A stretch of 64,000 bases of DNA from Bacteroidota bacterium (GTDB lineage: Bacteria; Bacteroidota; Bacteroidia; J057; JADKCL01): assembly GCA_016718825.1 (NCBI GenBank), contig JADKCL010000073.1:148076-212075 (forward strand), given 5' to 3'. How positions within the stretch are numbered: position 1 is the stretch's first letter; each line of letters begins with the position of its first letter. Below are positions 7,359-15,908 of this stretch, one piece after another. The position numbers and the translations under genes are program-made. The notes under the pieces were generated by a model. It ran no database searches and was not told the DNA's origin. It saw only the letters and a program-made list of their open reading frames with translations.

Positions 7359-9197
7359 TTACTTCCCTACCAAGCTCACGCTTCTTGCGATGAAATCGGT
7401 CAGTTCCTTGCCGCTGAGCAGGCCTTGGCTGAGCCTTGCGAGGTCGAGCAGTTGCCTTGCCATTCCTTCCTGGGCCTCGACATTGCCTTCGGTCATGATG
7501 TGCGTGGCCAATTCATGGCTGCTGTTCACGACGACCTCGACCATGTCGCGGTTAAATTGGGCGCCCATGCCGCCGAGCATCGCTTGCTCGCGCATCCGGC
7601 GGAAAAACTCGGGACGAACCAATACGACCGGCATTTCGTCTGCGCCGAGCGCCTGCGCACGCACGGTCATCGCGTCTTCGCCTGCGACCTTTTTGTAGAG
7701 TTCGACGATCGCGGTCGATTGCTCCTCCGTGAGGTTGCTCACTTCGGTCACGTCCTTGGCGATCAGCTTGTCGATCGCGTCGCTGTCCACCCGTTTCCAG
7801 GTGCTCTTCTCCATCTTCCGCTCAATGAAACCGATGAAGTGCGAATCAATCAGCGCGGCCATGTGCAACACGTCATAACCCTTTTTCTGCGCGGATTGGA
7901 TGAAGCTGTCTTGATGATCGACGTCGCTTGCATACAGATAGACGATATTTCCGTCCTTGTCCGTCTGATTCGCGGCGATCTTTTCCTTGTATTCTTTCAG
8001 CGTAAAGTGCTCGCCGGCCACGTTTTTGAGCAGGGCAAATTCCTCGGCCTTGTCATAAAACTTCTCGTCGCTGAGCATGCCGTATTTGGCAAACACCTCG
8101 ATGTCTTTCCACTTCTCGACAAATTTCTCGCGGTCTTCGTTGAAGATTTCCTTGAGTTTGTCTGCGACCTTCTTGCTGATGTAAGTGCTGATCTTCCGCA
8201 CGTTGGCGTCGGTCTGCAAGTAGCTGCGGCTCACGTTCAGCGGAATGTCAGGGCTGTCGATCACGCCTTGCAAAAGGCCCAAATAATCAGGCACAATGTT
8301 CTCGACATTGTCCGTAATAAACACCTGACGCGAATACAGGTGAATGCGGTCACGCTTCAATTCGCCCTCGTTGCGAAGCTTGGGGAAAAAGAGGATGCCG
8401 GTGAGGTCAAACGGATAATCGACATTCAGGTGAATCCAAAACAGCGGCTCCTCGGCATAGGGATACAATGCGCTGAAGAACTCCAAATACTGCTCGTCGG
8501 TGATTTCCGCAGGCTTTTTCTTCCAGAGCGGCTCGGTTTTGTTGATGACTTCGCCGTCAAATTCGACCGTGATGGGCAGGAATTTGCAGTATTTGTTGAG
8601 AATCGTTTGGATGCGTGCCTTGTCCAGAAACTCCTCGCTGTCTTCGGCGATGTGCAGGATGATGTCCGTGCCACGCTCCTTGCGGTCGCTTTTGTCGAGG
8701 GTGTAGGTTGTCGAACCGTCGCAGGTCCAGTGAACGGCACCCGTATTCTTTTTGTAGCTGCGCGTTACGATTTCGACTTGACCCGCCACCATGAAGGCAG
8801 AGTAAAAGCCCAAGCCAAATTGGCCGATGATCGTGTCACGTTTGTCTTTGAGGTCCGTGAATTTCTTGACGAATTCCTCGGCGCCGGAAAATGCGACTTG
8901 ATTGATGTATTTACGCACCTCGTCGGCGCTCATGCCGAGGCCATTGTCCTTGATCGTGATGGTTTTGGCATCCACGTCGAGTTCGACGGTGACTTTCAGA
9001 TCGCCAAGTTCATCCTTGTATTGGCCGATGTCGGCCAAGTGCTTGATCTTCTGCGAAGCATTCACAGCATTGGAAACCAACTCGCGGATGAAAATCTCGT
9101 GGTCGCTGTAGAGCGACTTCTTGATAATGGGGAAAATATTCTCCGTGTGAACGGAAATCGAACCTGTTTCGATTTGTGGGTCAACTACTTCAGCCAT
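7359..9197 (-). CDS. htpG: Molecular chaperone HtpG (Hsp90)
   Basis: The 612-residue protein has the full bacterial Hsp90 layout: an N-terminal GHKL ATPase domain with FIRELVSNAVNASQKI, DNGLGMSADEV and GQFGLGFYSAFMVA; a middle domain with LYSRQVFITDN and LPLNVSRSYLQ-type wording (here DIPLNVSRSYLQ); and a C-terminal dimerisation part with NSSHELATHIM. It is a cytoplasmic ATP-dependent chaperone. The final segment LLDLARLSQGLLSGKELTDF is intact, so the gene is full length. It stands as a single gene with a 380-base upstream spacer. No heat-shock operator was recognised. Confidence 0.97.
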   Translation of the reverse strand: MAEVVDPQIETGSISVHTENIFPIIKKSLYSDHEIFIRELVSNAVNASQKIKHLADIGQYKDELGDLKVTVELDVDAKTITIKDNGLGMSADEVRKYINQVAFSGAEEFVKKFTDLKDKRDTIIGQFGLGFYSAFMVAGQVEIVTRSYKKNTGAVHWTCDGSTTYTLDKSDRKERGTDIILHIAEDSEEFLDKARIQTILNKYCKFLPITVEFDGEVINKTEPLWKKKPAEITDEQYLEFFSALYPYAEEPLFWIHLNVDYPFDLTGILFFPKLRNEGELKRDRIHLYSRQVFITDNVENIVPDYLGLLQGVIDSPDIPLNVSRSYLQTDANVRKISTYISKKVADKLKEIFNEDREKFVEKWKDIEVFAKYGMLSDEKFYDKAEEFALLKNVAGEHFTLKEYKEKIAANQTDKDGNIVYLYASDVDHQDSFIQSAQKKGYDVLHMAALIDSHFIGFIERKMEKSTWKRVDSDAIDKLIAKDVTEVSNLTEEQSTAIVELYKKVAGEDAMTVRAQALGADEMPVVLVRPEFFRRMREQAMLGGMGAQFNRDMVEVVVNSSHELATHIMTEGNVEAQEGMARQLLDLARLSQGLLSGKELTDFIARSVSLVGK

Positions 9198-9576
9198 AAT
9201 TTATCAGTATTTCTAGGTGAAATGATATTCTGCAGGAGCAAGGAGAAAAAATGGTGCCAAGGGGCACATGCCTGCCATTTTGACAGGAAAGTTTTGAACA
9301 GGTTGTAGGAATGCTTGATTGTAAGGCACGATGGGAATCCTTGATACAATAAATGGACGCTGAGCGACCTATGCGAAAACCCTCATTTCTACATTCTAGC
9401 GATAGCAAAGTGAAAGGAATTCATAGGCTTCCAAAGCAAATTGGCTGCGAAAAGTAGGCAAAGAATAAGACTTAATGTACGCATACAAAAGACCGAAAAC
9501 CTCCAATTGAAAACCCAAACCGTCTTGTCAAAAATCCAATATTTCCTGCTGCAATATTGCAAGACATATTTGCTTC
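9198..9576. other. Intergenic region between htpG and a lipoprotein gene
   Basis: This 379-base spacer separates two divergent genes. It becomes AT-rich toward 9520-9576. The box CATATTTG, ending near 9571 shortly before the ATG at 9577, is close to the Bacteroidota -7 element TAnnTTTG. No RNA gene or repeat was seen. Confidence 0.4.
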
Positions 9577-10107
9577 ATGATAAAAATAAGAACATCCATT
9601 TCGCTAGTTTTATCCGTCTTGCTGATTCTATCGTGCAACGACAAAAGCGGGTCTTCGACAATTGGTGAATCGATCACCAAAGCCTCGGTTGTTACCTCCG
9701 TAGAAAACCATCTCCGCATGAAGATCAACGGTGCGGAATGGGTGGCAGATCACGGTATTTTTGGAGCGTTCCACCCCAAAGGCTACAGCAAGGCCATCAT
9801 CATAGGTGGCTCCAAGGGTCCCAAAAACGAGAGCGAGCAGGTCTTCGACATCAATATTTACAACACAGAAGGCCCGGGTACTTATAATTTCCAAGACGGC
9901 AATCCCGAGCTCAGCGTGGCGCAAATGGCCAATTGGAGCACAGAAACCTTCCTTTGTGGCAGTATGATGGGCCATAATATGCGCGTAAATGTGAGCAAAG
10001 CCAGCACCAATCCTGCTGTCATCGAGGCTACCTTTGATGGCGACCTGACCTGCAATTCTGGAGAGGTTTTCCATCTAACGGATGGTACATTTTATTACCA
10101 CGAATAA
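9577..10107 (+). CDS. Hypothetical lipoprotein
   Basis: This 176-residue protein begins with a lipoprotein signal (MIKIRTSISLVLSVLLILSC) in which the Cys at residue 20 would be lipidated. The mature part is beta-rich (RMKINGAEWVADHG, AIIIGGSKG, FDINIYNTEGPGTYNF, VIEATFDGDLTCNSGEVFHLTDGTFYYHE). The order 'kINGxxW ... GPGTY ... G.F' recalls the small DUF6252-type calycin-like lipoproteins of Bacteroidota. Function is unknown. The next gene follows 100 bases later on the same strand but with its own signal peptide. Confidence 0.7.
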   Translation: MIKIRTSISLVLSVLLILSCNDKSGSSTIGESITKASVVTSVENHLRMKINGAEWVADHGIFGAFHPKGYSKAIIIGGSKGPKNESEQVFDINIYNTEGPGTYNFQDGNPELSVAQMANWSTETFLCGSMMGHNMRVNVSKASTNPAVIEATFDGDLTCNSGEVFHLTDGTFYYHE

Positions 10108-10207
10108 GCATTAAAAGAAAGAATTCCACCATCCTTTGGCGGCTCATATTGGGTGTGTCACCACCACCTTTTTATGTACAACTTATGTTCAATTAAAATC
10201 AACTTCT

Positions 10208-11919
10208 ATGAAACTGTCAAGAATCATTAAAACGGGCATGGTGACGATGTGTCTCCTCATGGCCACATCCTTAATTTTAGCTCAAACGACGGGTAGCACA
10301 ACCAGCGGCCTCAGCGTTGTCAAAAAGGGCATTTGGCCACAAAAACCTGCTCAGTTTGTTGGGAAAATCCGATGCCTGCCAATGTTACTGAACGCCAATG
10401 GGTTCGCCAAGCCATCGCCGACACTTGGGAGAAATTCTCGGCCTTCCGTTTCACGGGCTGGGGCACATGCACTCCGTTGCAGAGCGGCATCCGCATCTTG
10501 ATTGACCCTGCAGCCGGCCCCCACTGCAAAGACCACGGTACTTATATCGATGGCTTGGTGAATGGCATGGTGCTCAATTTTGACTGGGGTGGCTGCGGAG
10601 GTTCCACACACAAGGAGTGCGTTACATACGTTGCAGTACACGAGTTTGGCCATGCATTGGGCTTTGCGCATGAGCAAAACAGGGCCGATGCGCCAAAGCA
10701 ATGCCGCGAAGAGATGGCGCAGTCCAGCCCGGGCGACTGGAACCTGACGACCTATGACGAGTTTTCCGTTATGAACTACTGCAATCCCAAGTGGAACAAC
10801 GGTGGCGTACTCAGCGCCACCGACGTTGCAGGCGTGCAAAGGCTCTATGGTGCCAACGACTTTGAAGACCTCGGCGGCCAGATTTTGGGCGAACCCACGG
10901 CCGTTTCCATGTATTCGGGGCGGCTCGATGTCTTCGCCGTTGGCGTGGGCGGAGCCGCGTACCACAAGTACTACGGCGACGGGCAATGGCACGAATACGA
11001 ATCATTGGGAGGCGATTTCAGTCTTGCTCCTGGCATTTTTGGTGCTGCGTTCCCGCTCACTACCGTCTCTTGGGGCAAGAACCACCTCGATGTATATGGT
11101 CGCGGTACCGACGGAGCTGTCTACCAGAAATGGTGGAACGAGGCCACAAGCCAATGGGTGGGATGGAACAACCTTGGTGGCGCCATTGTGGGGGCTCCTG
11201 TTGCCGTCTGCTGGGGGCCAGGCCGTGTGGACCTTTTTGGCATCGGAACCGATGGTGCCGTTTGGCACAACCCATGGGATGCCAATCTCAATGACCAAAA
11301 GTGGGGCGGCTGGGAATCGCTTGGAGGGAAGTTCAAACTTGGAACGGTGGCCGTGGTTTCTCAAGCCCCAGGCAAGCTTGACATCGTGGGTATCGGCATG
11401 GACGATGGCATGTACCACAAGGCTTGGCACAACGGTTGGTCCGAATGGAAACCCCTCGGCGGCAAGTTCATCCAAACACCTACGATGGTGAGTGCAGGGG
11501 ACGGCTACCTTGATATTTTCGGCACCGGCGCTGACAAGGCCTTGTACCACAAACGGTTCATCAATGGCGGATTTTCCAATGGGTGGGACAGGCTTGGCGG
11601 GATTTGTGAAGGGCGACCATCTGCTGTGAGCCTTGGGTTGGAGCATTGCACCGTGCTTGTCAAAGGATTGGACGGCGGCCTCTACGAAAACCGCTGGAAC
11701 CACATAAGCCACCGTTTCGACGGCTTTAACCGCCTTGGCGGGGTGCTCACGGACTCACCCGTTGCCGTGGGTGAAGGGGTGAACATCCATGTGTTGATGC
11801 GGGCACCGAAAAACGAAATGCTGCACTTCGGTTGGCGTGACCCGCATCCCAATCCCGCTGTAGAGAGGTTGATGGAAAGCGTCGATGTCGGTTCAGTGAA
11901 GATTCAGAAGCGTTTCTAA
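10208..11919 (+). CDS. Secreted matrixin-like zinc metalloprotease with C-terminal PLL-type lectin propeller; apparent frameshift
   Basis: The 5' part starts at ATG 10208 with a signal peptide (MKLSRIIKTGMVTMCLLMA...) and reads to KKGIWPQK. The rest is in another frame, from KTCSVCWENP near 10344. Adding one base to the A5 run at 10341-10345 joins the two smoothly as WPQKTCSVCWENP, which is the expected wording of this protease family. The zinc site HEFGHALGFAH is encoded from 10639, and the downstream SVMNYCN supplies the Met-turn. From about 10860 onward there are roughly seven repeats of the DUF346/PLL lectin type (W..LGG....P.AV......LDVFG.GTDGA.YHK.W), a fucose/glycan-binding beta-propeller fold. 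The protein would be an exported protease aimed at glycosylated targets. The frameshift may be a sequencing error, since it sits in a homopolymer, or a real inactivation. Confidence 0.85.
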
Positions 11920-11941
11920 TCCAAACGAGGCGTAATCACCG

Positions 11942-11989
11942 CAGGGCGACGATCATGTTTGTCTTTTAAGACACACCATCGTCGCCCTG
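11942..11989. terminator. Probable transcription terminator hairpin, bidirectional
   Basis: CAGGGCGACGAT (11942-11953) pairs perfectly with ATCGTCGCCCTG (11978-11989). A second nested stem, GTCTT/AAGAC, lies at 11961-11972. It starts 22 bases after the stop codon of the protease-lectin gene. Confidence 0.7.
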
Positions 11990-11999
11990 TGGCTGTTTT

Positions 12000-12660
12000 G
12001 CCTACAATCCCTCGTCGCAGACCTCCCTTTGCAGAAAATGTCCATGACAGCCTGATCGGATCGATCCGCGGAAGACCGTAAATCATGCCTCAGCCCATGA
12101 AGGCTGGCGTTTTGGCTGTAAGCAACCAAGTCACCGTCGCGATCATCATTGCCGGGACGACAATCGTCCATTGCCAGACACCCTTGGGCTTGGCGTAAAC
12201 CATCCACACCGCGAGTAGCAAAATTTGTTCGAAGGCCAGCCATCCCGGGTGAAGGGGCAACCATTGCACACAAACGAGATATCTCTTCCGGCAACAGGTA
12301 ACGCAGAAATTCATTGGACAGGATTGATTTCATCGATCACCGTGGAGTCGCCGATGTTCACATACAATTCATTTCCTGCGGGATGCAGGGCAAAGGCATT
12401 CACATTCATGGGACCTGATGACCACTGTCGTTTGCTGGATTTGGAATCCCAAAGGCTCAGACCACGTTTGTCATTGCCCAAAACGAGCGCTCGACTGCCG
12501 GACAGGAACCATGCGCCAGTGAACCTATTACCTTCATCGGTGAATTGGGCGGTCTGCGTCCAGCGCTTCGTCTCCCAAACCGTGATGTCTCCGCTATCGA
12601 CGATTGCTACCAACAATGCCCAACAAAATAAGACAGGTGGAATGACGTTCTATTTTGCAC
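12000..12660 (-). pseudogene. Degraded WD40-repeat / membrane protein remnant
   Basis: The frame at 12311-12616 encodes about 100 residues of convincing WD40 repeat (GDITVWETKRWTQTAQF, then GLSLWDSKSSKRQWSSG, then NAFALHPAGNELYVNIG) but has no proper start. It is followed in other frames by FLRYLLPEEISRLCA and, at 12090-12314, by strongly hydrophobic segments (WLAFEQILLLAVWMVY, IVVPAMMIATVTWLL). The hydrophobic frame meets a TGA at 12090 and then continues as MIYGLPRIDPIRLSW. The pieces look like one gene broken by frameshifts, a nonsense codon and loss of its 5' part. The original protein was probably a WD40 propeller joined or coupled to a membrane segment. A run of small overlapping genes is possible but less likely. 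Confidence 0.5.
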
Positions 12661-12914
12661 AAAGCTAGGGTATCGCATGCAGTATCAGCAATCCCGATAC
12701 CCAAGTATTTCCGCTGGCAGGCTCGAATCCTACTCACGTGACTGCTCGTCGTGATCCCGAGACGATTCATTTCCCTGAAAAAATTAGTAATTGATTCACA
12801 GGAAATTATACATTTTGTTTAACTTTTTCATACAACAGTTAAACAAATAAAATCCCATGATAGTCTTACTGTCATCTGGATCAGATTCCAGCACATTCAA
12901 AAATATATCTCTGT
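12661..12914. other. Intergenic region upstream of the DUF4397 gene
   Basis: GGGTATCG (12668-12675) and CGATACCC (12695-12702) form a small inverted repeat. The part from 12780 to 12860 is very AT-rich and probably holds the promoter of the gene at 12915. There is nothing else I can support. Confidence 0.4.
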
Positions 12915-14651
12915 ATGAATATCAAAAAAACATTTTTGACGCTCCTTGCTATTGCCTTTTCTTTCGGAATCATTTCTGCACAGACGGCTCGTCTTCAGGT
13001 GATTCACAACTCTGCCGATGCCGCCGCAAGTACCGTGGACATCTGGCTTACCGTCGGGATGATGCCATCCACGAAATTGATCGATGACTTGCAATTCCGT
13101 AACGCATCCGCCTTCATTGATGCCCCTGCAGGCGTCGCCTTGAAGGTTGGTGTTGCGCCAGCAAACTCCATGATGGTGACCGACACCATCAAAAACTTCA
13201 ATTTGACATTGACAACAGGTGCCACCTACGTTGCCGTTGCAAACGGTATCGTGAGTGCAAGCGGTTATGCTCCAGCACCAGCCTTTGGTCTTGACATTTA
13301 CGCGATGGGCCGTGAAGCTGCCACAATGGGCACCAATACCGACGTGCTTGTTTGCCATGGTTCGACAGATGCCCCGACAGTGGACGTCGTCGAAGTTGGT
13401 GCCGGCGCGGGTCTATTGGTAGACAATGCCTCCTACAATGACTTTGCTGGCTATCTTCAGTTGCCAACTGCTGATTATTCTATCCAAGTGCGCACCGGAG
13501 AAGGCAACACGACTGTCGCACAGTACGATGCACCGCTTGCCACATTGGGCTTGAATGGCGCTGCAGCTGTCGTCGTTGCTTCCGGATTCTTGAATCCAGC
13601 CAACAACAGCAATGGTCCAGCCTTTGGTCTGTATGTCGCATTGCCAACAGGAGGCGCCTTGGTCGCCTTGCCTTCGGCCCCCATCTCTACCGCCCGTGTA
13701 CAGGTGATCCACAATTCCGCAGACCTTGCAGCCGCCACGGTAGACGTATGGCTCGACAATACCTTGTTACTGGACAACTTCGCATTCCGCACTGCCTCCC
13801 CATTTATTGATGCCCCGGCAGGATCGGCTTTCGACATCCGCATCCAAGGCCCTACATCGACCGACACACTGAATCCGATTGCCAAGTTTACCTACACGTT
13901 GACTGGCGGCGAAAAATACATCTTGGTCGCCAATGGCATTGTGTCCGCAACCGGCTACAGCCCAGCAACAGCTTTCGATATCTTGGTGAAAAGCGGTGCC
14001 AAAGAGAAGGCCACCACGCCAGGCAATGTCGATGTTCTCGTATTGCACGGTGCAACCGACGCTCCAGCAGTGGATGTTGTGGAAACAGGCGTAGGAGCAG
14101 GTATCTTGGTGCCCAACGCGACTTACAGCAACTTCTACGGCTACCTTGACTTGGGAACGGCTGATTATGCTCTGAGCATCAATGCAGCAGGAACGTCGAC
14201 AACTGTAGCAACTTACCAAGCACCTTTGGCGACACTGGGCTTGGCAAACGAGGCTTTCACTGTGCTAGCATCCGGATTCCTCAGCCCATCGAGCAACAGC
14301 AACGGTCCCGCATTTGGCCTCTGGGTGGCACTTGCTGCTGGCGGAAACTTGGTCGAATTGCCCTTGCTTACGGGTGTAGAAGAACTTGCTAGCAATGTTA
14401 TCGGCAAAACTTATCCAAATCCTGCAACCGACGTCGTTCATGTTCAATACTCCTTGAAGACGCCTGCGGTCATCGCATTGAAAGTGCGTGACTTGAGCGG
14501 TCGTGAATTGATGACGGAAAATCTCGGAATTCAATCCGTTGGCGGTCACGAAATGGACGTCAATGTAAGCACCTTGCCAGCAGGCTCCTATCTGCTGGAA
14601 CTGAGCGGAGACCAACAGCGTTTGGTCCAGAAAATCAGCGTGGTGCGCTAA
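12915..14651 (+). CDS. Secreted DUF4397 double-domain protein with T9SS type A sorting domain
   Basis: The 578-residue protein has a signal peptide (MNIKKTFLTLLAIAFSFGIISAQ). Two DUF4397 units follow, each opening with RLQVIHNSAD or RVQVIHNSAD and STVDIWL/ATVDVWL. Each continues through VANGIVSA(T/S)GY, a VLV(C/L)HG(S/A)TDAPxVDVVE stretch and ASGFLxPxxNSNGPAFGL. The C-terminal 80 residues are a T9SS type A sorting domain (TYPNPATDVVHVQYSL ... LPAGSYLLELSG). DUF4397 is an immunoglobulin-like surface module of unknown ligand. The product is expected at the cell surface or in the medium. A strong hairpin follows the stop codon, so it is probably a single-gene transcript. Confidence 0.92.
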   Translation: MNIKKTFLTLLAIAFSFGIISAQTARLQVIHNSADAAASTVDIWLTVGMMPSTKLIDDLQFRNASAFIDAPAGVALKVGVAPANSMMVTDTIKNFNLTLTTGATYVAVANGIVSASGYAPAPAFGLDIYAMGREAATMGTNTDVLVCHGSTDAPTVDVVEVGAGAGLLVDNASYNDFAGYLQLPTADYSIQVRTGEGNTTVAQYDAPLATLGLNGAAAVVVASGFLNPANNSNGPAFGLYVALPTGGALVALPSAPISTARVQVIHNSADLAAATVDVWLDNTLLLDNFAFRTASPFIDAPAGSAFDIRIQGPTSTDTLNPIAKFTYTLTGGEKYILVANGIVSATGYSPATAFDILVKSGAKEKATTPGNVDVLVLHGATDAPAVDVVETGVGAGILVPNATYSNFYGYLDLGTADYALSINAAGTSTTVATYQAPLATLGLANEAFTVLASGFLSPSSNSNGPAFGLWVALAAGGNLVELPLLTGVEELASNVIGKTYPNPATDVVHVQYSLKTPAVIALKVRDLSGRELMTENLGIQSVGGHEMDVNVSTLPAGSYLLELSGDQQRLVQKISVVR

Positions 14652-14680
14652 GAATCATAGAGGGTGATTGGTTTTTGAGG

Positions 14681-14708
14681 ATGGCTCACGTGCATGCACG
14701 TGGGCCAT
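14681..14708 (+). terminator. Rho-independent-type terminator of the DUF4397 gene
   Basis: A 28-base near-palindrome consists of ATGGC, a one-base bulge, the perfect CACGTGCATGCACGTG core and GCCAT, followed by TTCTCTTTT. It begins 30 bases after the stop codon. Confidence 0.75.
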
Positions 14709-14741
14709 TTCTCTTTTCTAGGATTCGACGCGACCCAATTC

Positions 14742-15845
14742 TTATTCCTTCACGAACTTCACCGCAACATCGATCCCCGCCTCGGGTGCTTGCAGCTTCA
14801 CCAAATATATACCTGCGCTGATTTCGATTCCCGCCAATAAAACATGGTGCCTGCCGGCGGGCATGTTTTCGGAAAGAAGCGAATGGACAATACGCCCTTG
14901 AAGGTCCGTGATTTGGAGTTCAGTGGCTGAAGGATTCCTGAGCTCAAAACTGATCACACTTTTCGAAGAAACCGGATTTGGATAAACCGTCAATGCATCC
15001 GAAACCTCATTCGGAGAATCAATGCCCACCACGGGACCAAATCCAATGAAAGTCACCGGCCCATTCCCATTGGGAATTCCCAAGGTATCAATGCCTTTTG
15101 CATAGCAGATATCTGCAGGATTGTTGATGCCGGGGGCGGTGATCGTGACGGCAGCTCCCACAAAATTGGTATCGTAACGGCTGATGCGGATCGGCGACCA
15201 CGACGAAATGTAATAATGTCCCAAACCATCGTCGTCAATTCCGTCGATTTTGCCGACGCCCGTAGTGGTCACCGTGGTCACCGCAAATCCGTTGAGGTCC
15301 ACCGCTTTGATGGGCGCATTGGAGGTATTCCAATTGGTGAACAAGAGGCGTTGGTGAAGGCTGTCATAAATAATTCCGTTGGGAGTCGTTACCGTTGCAC
15401 TGACAATCTCCGTCACAGCTGGAAATGAAAGACTTGCAACATTGATTTCGAAGATTTTTTTGTTGCTGAAACAGGTGGCGTAGAGCCGGTCCACCCCGTC
15501 ATTGGTCAATCCGTTGAGAAATGCTGAGCCCGGAACGGTTACCTGCATCACCTCCAATTCGGTCGTAAGGTCATAGCCGTAGATTTTGGTTCCTTCGCAG
15601 GTGAATAGGGTATTTCCAAGAATTTCCATGCCATGCGAAGCCTTCAACCCTGTTCCAAAATAGCTCACAACCGCATTGGAGTCCCGCTGAATGATACTTG
15701 TGCCATTGTCGGAAGTGAACCAGCGTTTGCCGGCGTAGTCATATTCGACGCTTTCACCTCGGAAGACGGGTTGGGCGAGGGTGAAGAGCGGTAGAATGCA
15801 CACCAAAACGAATAGTCCAAGAATGTAGGAAGCAATTTTTTTCAT
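14742..15845 (-). CDS. Secreted NHL/SMP-30-like beta-propeller protein with T9SS type A sorting domain
   Basis: The 367-residue protein has a signal peptide (MKKIASYILGLFVLVCILPL...). The middle contains propeller-like strands with the wording of NHL/SMP-30 proteins (KASHGMEILGNTLFTCEG, GLTNDGVDRLYATCFSN, TPNGIIYDSLHQRLLFTNW, IDGIDDDGLGHYYISSW). The end is a T9SS type A domain (LTVYPNPVSSKSVISFEL ... GIYLVKLQ). Such proteins are exported; enzymatic activity is not evident. It converges with the DUF4397 gene. Confidence 0.85.
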   Translation of the reverse strand: MKKIASYILGLFVLVCILPLFTLAQPVFRGESVEYDYAGKRWFTSDNGTSIIQRDSNAVVSYFGTGLKASHGMEILGNTLFTCEGTKIYGYDLTTELEVMQVTVPGSAFLNGLTNDGVDRLYATCFSNKKIFEINVASLSFPAVTEIVSATVTTPNGIIYDSLHQRLLFTNWNTSNAPIKAVDLNGFAVTTVTTTGVGKIDGIDDDGLGHYYISSWSPIRISRYDTNFVGAAVTITAPGINNPADICYAKGIDTLGIPNGNGPVTFIGFGPVVGIDSPNEVSDALTVYPNPVSSKSVISFELRNPSATELQITDLQGRIVHSLLSENMPAGRHHVLLAGIEISAGIYLVKLQAPEAGIDVAVKFVKE

Positions 15846-15908
15846 CTGGTCCAGGCACCATTTTTTTGAGCCTTCTGCCGAAAGTTAGCAATTCCAGCTA
15901 GGTTCTCG

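Noticed and set aside
7425..9308. Long open frame on the plus strand opposite htpG (627 codons)
   Set aside because: It is the complement of a highly biased coding sequence; it has no family wording and htpG itself is unmistakable.
12700..12750. Segment with TψC-arm-like wording (GGCTCGAATCCTAC), possible tRNA
   Set aside because: The T-stem has a mismatch, no matching acceptor stem or anticodon arm could be drawn, and no CCA or D-arm is present.
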